From: Muricea muricata
Lineage: Eukaryota > Cnidaria > Anthozoa > Malacalcyonacea > Plexauridae
Length of the DNA: 64,000 nucleotides
Direction: 5' to 3'
Assembly: GCA_963855995.1 (NCBI GenBank)
Contig: OY979717.1
Span: 22,233,906 to 22,297,905, forward strand
The notes under the pieces are model-generated. The model saw only the letters and a program-made list of their open reading frames with translations, made no database searches and was not told where the DNA came from. Shown in pieces: positions 58,522-64,000 of this stretch. Each line of letters opens with the position of its first letter. Position 1 is the first letter of the stretch. The position numbers were made by a program, and so were the translations under genes.

Positions 58522-61500
58522 CACATTTTTTGCACTGTACGACATTTACAACTTACAATGCACAGAAAAGTTCATTTATTTTAGGATGCAGTAAAATTTT
58601 TCCTATAAAAAAGTTCGTTTGCTACTGAATCATTCGCCTGGGGAGTCCGGGGGTTTGTTGGACTTCTAATTTAAAGGTTGTGGGTTCGAGTCCCATCGAG
58701 GGTGGTACAATCTTTAAATTTTTACATCAGGATCAATTTAGACATTAGGTTTAATAAAGTATCAGATTCTGCACATTTTTTTCACTCTACGACATTTACA
58801 ACTTACAATGCACAGAAAAGTTCATTTATTTTAGGATGCAGTAACATTTTTCCAATATAAACGTTCGTTTGCTACTGAATCACTCAACCGGTCAGTACGC
58901 TCGTTGCGCAATGGATCAGCGCGTTGGACTTTTATTTCAAAGGTTGTGGGTTCGAGTCCCATCGAAGGTGGTAGATTCTTTAATCTTTAAATTTTTACAT
59001 CAATTTATACAATAGGTTTAATAAAATATCAGATTCTAAACATTTTTGCACTCTACGACATTTACGACTTACAATACACAAAAAATTTAAATTATTTTAT
59101 GATACAGTAACATTTTTCCAATAAGCAAGTCCGTTTACTACTGAATCACTCTGCAGAATAGTACCATCGTGGCGCAATGGATCAGCGCGTTGGACGCCTA
59201 ATTAACAGGTTGTGGGTTCGAGTCCCATCGAGGGTGGTACAATCTTTAAATTTTTACATCAGGAGCAATTTAGACATTAGGTTTAATAAAGTATCAGATT
59301 CTGCACATTTTTTGCACTCTACGACATTTACAACTTACAATGCACAGAAAAGTTCATTTATTTTAGTATGCAGTAAAATTTTTCCAATAAAAAACTTCGT
59401 TTGCTACTGAATCATTCACCTGGGCAGTACCCTCGGGGCGCAATTGATCAGCGCGTTGGACTTCTATTTCAAAGGTTGTGGGTTCGAGTCCCATCGAGGG
59501 TGATAGCTTCTTTAATCTTTAGTTTTTTCATCAATTTAGACATTAGGTTTAATAAAATAAGCGATTCTGCGTATTTTTTGCACTCTACGACATTTACAAC
59601 TTACAATGCACAGAAAAGTTCATTTATTTTAGGATGCAGTAAAATTTTGCTATAAAAAAGTTCGTTTGCTACTGAATCACTCGCCTGGGCAGTACCCTCG
59701 TGGCGCAATGGATCAGCGCGTTGGACTTCTAATTCAAAGGTTGTGGGTTCGAGTCCCATCGAGGGTGGTATAATCTTTAAATTTTTACATCAGGATCAAT
59801 TTAGACATTAGGTTTAAAAAAGTATCAGATTCTGCACATTTTTTTCACCCTACGACATTTACAACTTACAATGCACAGAAAAGTTCATTTATTTTAGGAT
59901 GCAGTAAAATTTTTCCAATAAAAAAGTTCGTTTGCTACTGAATCACTCACCTGGGCAGTACCCTCGGGGCGCAATTGATCAGCGCGTTGGACGCCTAATT
60001 CACAGGTTGTGGGTTCGAGTCCTATCGGGGGAGGTAGATTTTTTATTGTTTAATTTTTAACATCAGGATAAATTTAGACAATAGGTTTAATAAAGTATCA
60101 GATTCTGCACATTTTCTTCATTCTACGACATTTACGGCTTACAATGCACTAAAAGTTTAAATTATTTTACGATGCAGGAAAATTTTTCCAGTAAGCAAGT
60201 TCGATTACTACTTCCTCACTCTGCACAATAGTACCCTCGTGGCGCAATGGATCAGCGCGTTGGACTTCTAATTCAAAGGTTGTGGGTTCGAGTCCCATCG
60301 AGGGTGGTATAATCTTTAAATTTTTACATCAGGATCAATTTAGACATTAGGTTTAAAAAAGTGTCAGATTCTGCACATTTTTTGCACTCTACGACATTTA
60401 CAACTTACAATGCACAGAAAAGTTCATTTATTTTAGGATGCAGTAAAATTTTTCAAATAAAAAAGTTCGTTTGCTACTGAATCACTCACCTGGGCAGTAC
60501 CCTCGTGGCGCAATTGATCAGCGCGTTGGACTTGTAATTCAAAGGTTGTGGGTTCGAGTCCCATCGAAGGTGGTAGATTGTTTAATCTTTAAATTTTTAC
60601 ATCAATTTATACAATAGGTTTAATAAAATATCAGATTCTAAACATTTTTGCACTCTACGACATTTACGACTTACAATGCACAAAAAATTTAAATTATTTT
60701 ATGATGTAGTAAGATTTTTCCAATAAGCAAGTCCGTTTACTACTGAATCACTCTGCAGAATGGTACCATCGTGGCGCAATTGATCAGCGCGTTGGACGCC
60801 TAATTCTTAGGTTGTGGGTTCGAATCCTATCGGGGGAGGTAGATTTTTTATTGTTTAATTTTTTACATCAGGATAAATTTAGACAATAGGTTTAATAAAG
60901 TATCAGATTCTGCACATTTTCTTCATTCTACGACATTTACGGCTTACAATGCACTAAAAGTTTAAATTATTTTACGATGCAGGAAAATTTTTCCAGTAAG
61001 CAAGTTCGATTACTACTTCCTCACTCTGCACGATAGTACCCTCGTGGCGCAATGGATCAGCGCGTTGGACTTCTAATTCAAAGGTTGTGGGTTCGAGTCA
61101 CATCGAGGGTGATAGCTTCTTTAATCTTTAGTTTTTTCATTAATTTAGACATTAGGTTTAATAAAATAAGCGATTCTTCGTATTTTTTGCACTCTACGAC
61201 ATTTACAACTTACAATGCACAGAAAAGTTCATTTATTTTAGGATGCAGTAAAATTTTGCTATAAAAAAGTTTGTTTGCTACTGAATCATTCGCCTGGGCA
61301 GTACCCTCGTGGCGCAATGGATCAGCGCGTTGGACTTCTAATTCAAAGGTTGTGGGTTCGAGTCCCATCGAGGGTAGTATAATCTTTAAATTTTTACATC
61401 AGGATCAATTTAGACATTAGGTTTAAAAAAGTATCAGATTCTGCACATTTTTTGCACTCTACGACATTTACAACTTACAATGCACAGAAAAGTTCATTTA

Positions 61501-61560
61501 TTTTAGGATGCAGTAAAATTTTTCCAATAAAAAAGTTCGTTTGCTATTGAATCACTCACC
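58522..61560 (+). repeat. Array block 17: 11 monomers, related to 37-39 kb
   Basis: tRNA-like units start at 58647 (partial), 58897 (TTT), 59163 (CCT type), 59429, 59694, 59960 (CCT loop), 60233, 60499 (TGT), 60765 (CCT type), 61038 and 61303. Marks such as AATTGATCAGCG, CTTCTATTTCAAAGG and GATGCAGGAAAATT are shared with 37,980-39,130. Several units carry CTCGGGGCGC in place of CTCGTGGCGC, which breaks the A box (59429, 59960). Confidence 0.85.
58647..58704 (+). pseudogene. tRNA-Arg (TCT) with its 5' third replaced by a GC-rich patch
   Basis: After GGGGAGT the sequence reads CCGGGGGTTTGTTGGAC, so the acceptor 5' strand and the whole D arm are replaced by about ten unrelated bases. The unit is 16 bp short. 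Anticodon loop CTTCTAA, the B box and the acceptor 3' strand are normal. There is no A box, so pol III initiation here is unlikely. Confidence 0.8.
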
Positions 61561-61565
61561 TGGGC

Positions 61566-61601
61566 AATACACTAATAATTTTGTAATTACAATAATTTTA
61601 C
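61566..61601. other. tRNA-less monomer junction with a 12-bp palindrome, copy 1
   Basis: Where a tRNA should follow CACCTGGGCA, the sequence is an AT-rich patch of about 36 bp and then the spacer resumes at CACTCTACGACATTTACG. The tRNA and the first part of the spacer, about 130 bp, are missing. The patch contains the perfect palindrome TTGTAATTACAA. A filler insertion at a deletion or a transposon footprint are both possible. Confidence 0.7.
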
Positions 61602-62250
61602 ACTCTACGACATTTACGACTTATAATGCACAAAAAATTTAAATTATTTTATGATGCAGTAAGATTTTTCCAATAAGCAAGTTCGTTTACTACTGAATCA
61701 CTCTGCAGAAGAGTATCATCGTGGCGCAATGGATCAGCGCGTTGGACGCCTAATTCACAGGTTTTAGGTTCGAGTCCCATCGAGGGTGGTAGATTCTTTA
61801 ATATTTAATTTTTTACATCAGGATCAATTTAGACAATAGGTTTAATAAAGTATCAGATTCTGCCCATTTTCTTCATTTTACGACATTTACGGCTTACAAT
61901 GCACTAAAAATTTAAATTATTTTATTATGCAGTAAAATTTTTCCAATAAGCAAGTTCGTTTACTACTTCACCGCTCTGCATAATAGTACCCTCGTGGCGC
62001 AATGGATCAGCGCGTTGGACTTCTAATTCAAAGGTTGTGGGTTCGAGTCCCATCGAGGGTGATAGCTTCTTTAATCATTAAATTTTTTATCAATTTAGAC
62101 ATAAGGTTTAATAAAATAAGCGATTCTGCACATTTTTTGCACTGTACGACATTTACAACTTACAATGCACAGAAAAGTTCATTTATTTTAGGATGCAGTA
62201 AAGTTTTTCCAATAAAAATGTTCGTTTGCTACTGAATCACTCACCTGGGC

Positions 62251-62286
62251 AATACACTAATAATTTTGTAATTACAATAATTTTAC
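62251..62286. other. tRNA-less monomer junction with a 12-bp palindrome, copy 2
   Basis: The same AT-rich patch and the same loss as 685 bp upstream, including TTGTAATTACAA and the downstream variant CTTATAATGCAC. Identical junctions mean one event followed by duplication of this piece of array. Confidence 0.7.
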
Positions 62287-62931
62287 ACTCTACGACATTT
62301 ACGACTTATAATGCACAAAAAATTTAAATTATTTTATGATGCAGTAAGATTTTTCCAATAAGAAAGTTCGTTTACTACTGAATCACTCTCCACAATAGTA
62401 CCCTCGTGGCGCAATTGATCAGCGCGTTGGGCTTCTAATTCAAAGGTTTTGAGTCCGAGTCCCATTGAGGGTGGTAGATTTTTTAATCTTTAAATTTTTA
62501 CATCATGATCAATTTAGACATTAGGTTTAATAAAGTATCAGATTCTGCACATTTTTTGCACCCTACGATATTTACGGCTTACAATGCACAAAAAATTTAA
62601 ATTATTTTAGGAAGCAGAAAAATTTTTCCAATAGGAAGCTAATTTTTTACTGAAACTTTCGCCACGGCTGTACCCTTGTGGCGCAATTGATCAGCGCGTT
62701 GGACTTCTAATTCAAAAGTTTTGGCTTCGACTCCATCGGGGGTGGTAGATTCTTTAATGTTCTTTAAGTCATTGTAGACATTAGGTTTAATAAAATATCA
62801 GATTCTGAACATATTTTGCACTCTACGACATTTACGACTTACAATGGACAGAAAATTTAAATTATTTTAGGATCCAGTAAAAATTTCTAATAGGGAAGTT
62901 CGTTTACTTTTGAATCACTCTGCAGAATAGT

Positions 62932-63005
62932 ACCCTCGTGGCGCAATGGATCAGCGCGTTTGACTTCTAATTCGAAGGTTGTGGGTTCGAGTCCCATCGA
63001 GGGTG
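62932..63005 (+). tRNA. tRNA-Arg (TCT), last well-formed copy before the array edge
   Basis: The acceptor is fully paired and D loop, anticodon loop and B box are intact. The anticodon stem is TTTGA/TTCGA with two weakened pairs. The spacer after it is strongly diverged (GCGCGATTGTTTAATG). An intact tRNA next to decayed spacer is compatible with selection on the tRNA but could also be chance. Confidence 0.75.
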
Positions 63006-63198
63006 CGCGATTGTTTAATGTTTTTAAAATCCATTTAGACAGTACGTTTAATAGAACATCAGATTCAGTATAGTTTTTTCTACCTGCGAGAACTCCGACA
63101 TTCAAAGGCAAAGCACAGAAAATTTAAATTCTTTTTAAAGCTAGAAGTTTTTTCCAATAGGTAAATCCGGTTAATACTAGTTGAAACGCATTTGCATT

Positions 63199-63274
63199 AC
63201 CCTCTTGGCTGAATAGATCAGCGCGTTGGACTATTTTAATTCAAGGGATATGGGTTCGGGTGTCAACGAGTGTG
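63199..63274 (+). pseudogene. Degenerate terminal tRNA-Arg remnant
   Basis: Recognisable by ACCCTCTTGGCTGAATAG, AGCGCGTTGGACT and GGGTTCGGGTGTC. The acceptor no longer pairs (CAACGAGTGTG), the anticodon loop carries extra bases (CTATTTTAATTC) and the B box has a GTGTC ending. It is the outermost tRNA-like unit on this side. Confidence 0.75.
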
Positions 63275-63382
63275 TGTGGGATTTTTTAAAAGAACATCAG
63301 ATTCTGAGAATTTTTCCATCTGGCAGACATTCAATATTCAATGCACCAGAAAAATTATATTCTTCAAAAAGCCAAAATTTTT

Positions 63383-63411
63383 GTGTCACAAGTTTTATCG
63401 CACTGTGACAC
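63383..63411. repeat. Perfect 8-bp inverted repeat at the array/unique junction
   Basis: GTGTCACA at 63,383-63,390 and its reverse complement TGTGACAC at 63,404-63,411 enclose a 13-bp loop. It sits where satellite similarity fades out. It could be a transposon terminal fragment, a small hairpin or chance. Confidence 0.5.
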
Positions 63412-64000
63412 GAAACCTATATATGTCATGGACTGTCGCTTGCAATATATGGTAGTTGTTCGCTATCGATCGTTCAGTGCACGGTTGGGGAAATAAAATG
63501 ACAAGTATTCAACTGAAGGGATTCATGAAGGAATTTTAGTCTGTGTTGTGTTCATCAGTTGATGATGGCACACTTTGTCCTAGTATTTGAAATTGTACAC
63601 TCTTTATCGTCTTTCGTACATCCTTACATTTGCATTACGGGTTAACAACACTCAAATTAAATCAATTTTCTTCACTCTCTTCGGTTTATTAATTCACGAT
63701 TGCTCGCTCAGGAAAAAGTGTGGTAGTAATTTTAAACAACTGAACATCTTCGGTGTTTCATGAGTTTAACGGTATTGAGCTACAATACATGTTGAATTAT
63801 ATTTTATAATATAGCATTTGTGAATCCTGAAGGGCTGGGTCAAAAAAATACTATATTTTGAATATAAACATTTCACCAACATGAAATCATTAAAAAATAC
63901 AGAGTAATTAAAAAACAAACAAAGAATAACTTATCTGTTAATAGTTGCAAGGGTCTGTGTGATTTTCTCTCTTTTAATAATGTTTTTAAATCGTTTGTTT
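63391..64000. other. Non-repetitive AT-rich flank, no gene recognised
   Basis: About 600 bp with no satellite landmark, no tRNA and no open reading frame long or family-like enough to support. Short A/T-rich runs are frequent. It is probably the chromosomal sequence bordering the array and could serve to anchor the array's position in an assembly. Confidence 0.6.

Larger units (their letters stand above)
1..63390. repeat. tRNA-Arg-bearing satellite array, monomer about 266 bp
   Basis: A head-to-tail array of about 230 tRNA-like copies (hand count), almost all on the plus strand. Adjacent tRNA starts are usually 265 to 267 bp apart, and 272 or 273 bp after the CCT-type monomers. Each monomer is a 74-bp tRNA unit followed by a spacer with T-runs, then the landmarks ATTCTGCACATT, TACGACATTTAC, CTTACAATGCAC, GATGCAGTAAAA, and TTCGTTTACTACT or TTCGTTTGCTACT. 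The array is interrupted once by a retrotransposon (30,744-32,424) and contains two inverted segments. It runs off the left edge and decays at the right edge. Homogenisation by unequal exchange is inferred from the nested block duplications. It could be read as a massively amplified tRNA gene cluster or as a tRNA-derived satellite, and sequence alone does not separate these. Confidence 0.97.
61561..63390 (+). repeat. Array block 18: right edge of the array, decaying monomers
   Basis: tRNA-like units start at 61715 (CCT type), 61988, 62400, 62672 (one base lost in the T arm), 62932 and 63199 (degenerate). Two monomer positions, near 61,566 and 62,251, have lost the tRNA altogether. Moving right, tRNA and spacer diverge steadily. 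The last recognisable spacer words are GAACATCAGATTCTGAGA near 63,291 and CAATGCACCAGAAAA near 63,338. Edge decay of this kind is expected where unequal exchange no longer homogenises the repeats. Confidence 0.85.

Noticed and set aside
323-62235. The many plus-strand open frames beginning MDQRVGLLIQ, MLLNHSPG or MWVRVPSR as a repeated small-protein family
   Set aside because: Each begins inside or just before a tRNA unit and runs into the AT-rich spacer. Length depends on spacer stops, and no start context, signal or domain supports translation.
1-63390. CRISPR array
   Set aside because: The 74-bp repeated unit is a tRNA, the spacers are themselves repeats of each other, and the context is eukaryotic.
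1-63390. Dispersed tRNA-derived SINE insertions
   Set aside because: Units are strictly tandem at about 266 bp, with no A-rich or LINE-like tails and no target duplications. A SINE origin of the founder monomer remains possible.
1-63390. Centromeric satellite with a CENP-B box
   Set aside because: The TTCGTTTACTACTTCC word in the spacer resembles only the first bases of the box and lacks the CGGGA part. Centromere function cannot be claimed from sequence.
1-63390. Bacterial or organellar tRNA operon
   Set aside because: There are no encoded CCA ends, no protein genes or ribosome binding sites, consensus eukaryotic A and B boxes with T-runs, and a non-LTR retrotransposon inside the array.
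63226-63455. Two short open frames at the array edge
   Set aside because: They cover the degenerate terminal tRNA and spacer remnant and have no recognisable features.

Overview
This window is almost entirely one tandem array (satellite) whose monomer is about 266 bp. Each monomer carries a 74-bp tRNA-Arg(TCT)-like gene followed by a roughly 190-bp AT-rich spacer. By hand count there are about 230 tRNA-like copies between base 1 and about 63,390, including truncated and degenerate ones. The typical copy folds as a complete, intronless tRNA: fully paired 7-bp acceptor, GCGC/GCGC D stem, loop CTTCTAA with anticodon TCT, a 5-bp T stem, and consensus internal pol III A and B boxes. A run of 5 to 6 T follows 15 to 25 bp downstream as a possible pol III terminator. 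The array continues past the left edge of the window.

The organism is a eukaryote and most likely an invertebrate animal. The evidence is the nuclear-type tRNA genes with internal promoters, the satellite organisation, the AT-rich spacers, and one broken CR1/L2-like non-LTR retrotransposon ending in a (TCTA)n tail. That element's reverse transcriptase resembles elements I associate with cnidarians and other aquatic invertebrates. The species cannot be named from this sequence. I see no cellular protein gene.

Layout. From 1 to 5.6 kb the array is rich in a 798-bp trimeric higher-order repeat. From 5.6 to 21.9 kb it is a mosaic of reused multi-kilobase blocks offset by 5,329, about 8,986, 10,396, 10,662 and 11,107 bp. 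From 21.9 to 27.25 kb a 2,672-bp, ten-monomer block is present twice in tandem. From 27.25 to 30.74 kb the monomers are more divergent and rich in anticodon variants. The retrotransposon lies at 30.744-32.424 kb. From 35.33 to 48.85 kb a 6,761-bp block is present twice at near identity, and each copy contains an inverted segment with three minus-strand tRNA copies. From 50.34 to 58.52 kb a second large duplication has an offset of 5,621 bp. From 58.5 to 63.39 kb the monomers decay toward the array edge, including two that lost their tRNA. From 63.39 to 64 kb the sequence is non-repetitive and AT-rich with no gene I can support.

Variants within the array. Besides TCT (Arg) there are about 18 copies with anticodon TTT (Lys), six with TGT (Thr), and about 34 with loop CGCCTAA. 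The last type reads as CCT (Arg) but has G instead of the near-universal U at position 33. Three copies read CTT and two read ACT. Some TTT copies keep or restore a fully paired acceptor stem. Expression of any copy cannot be judged from sequence. The many short open reading frames starting MDQRVGLLIQ or MGLEPT are readings through the tRNA genes and are not proteins.
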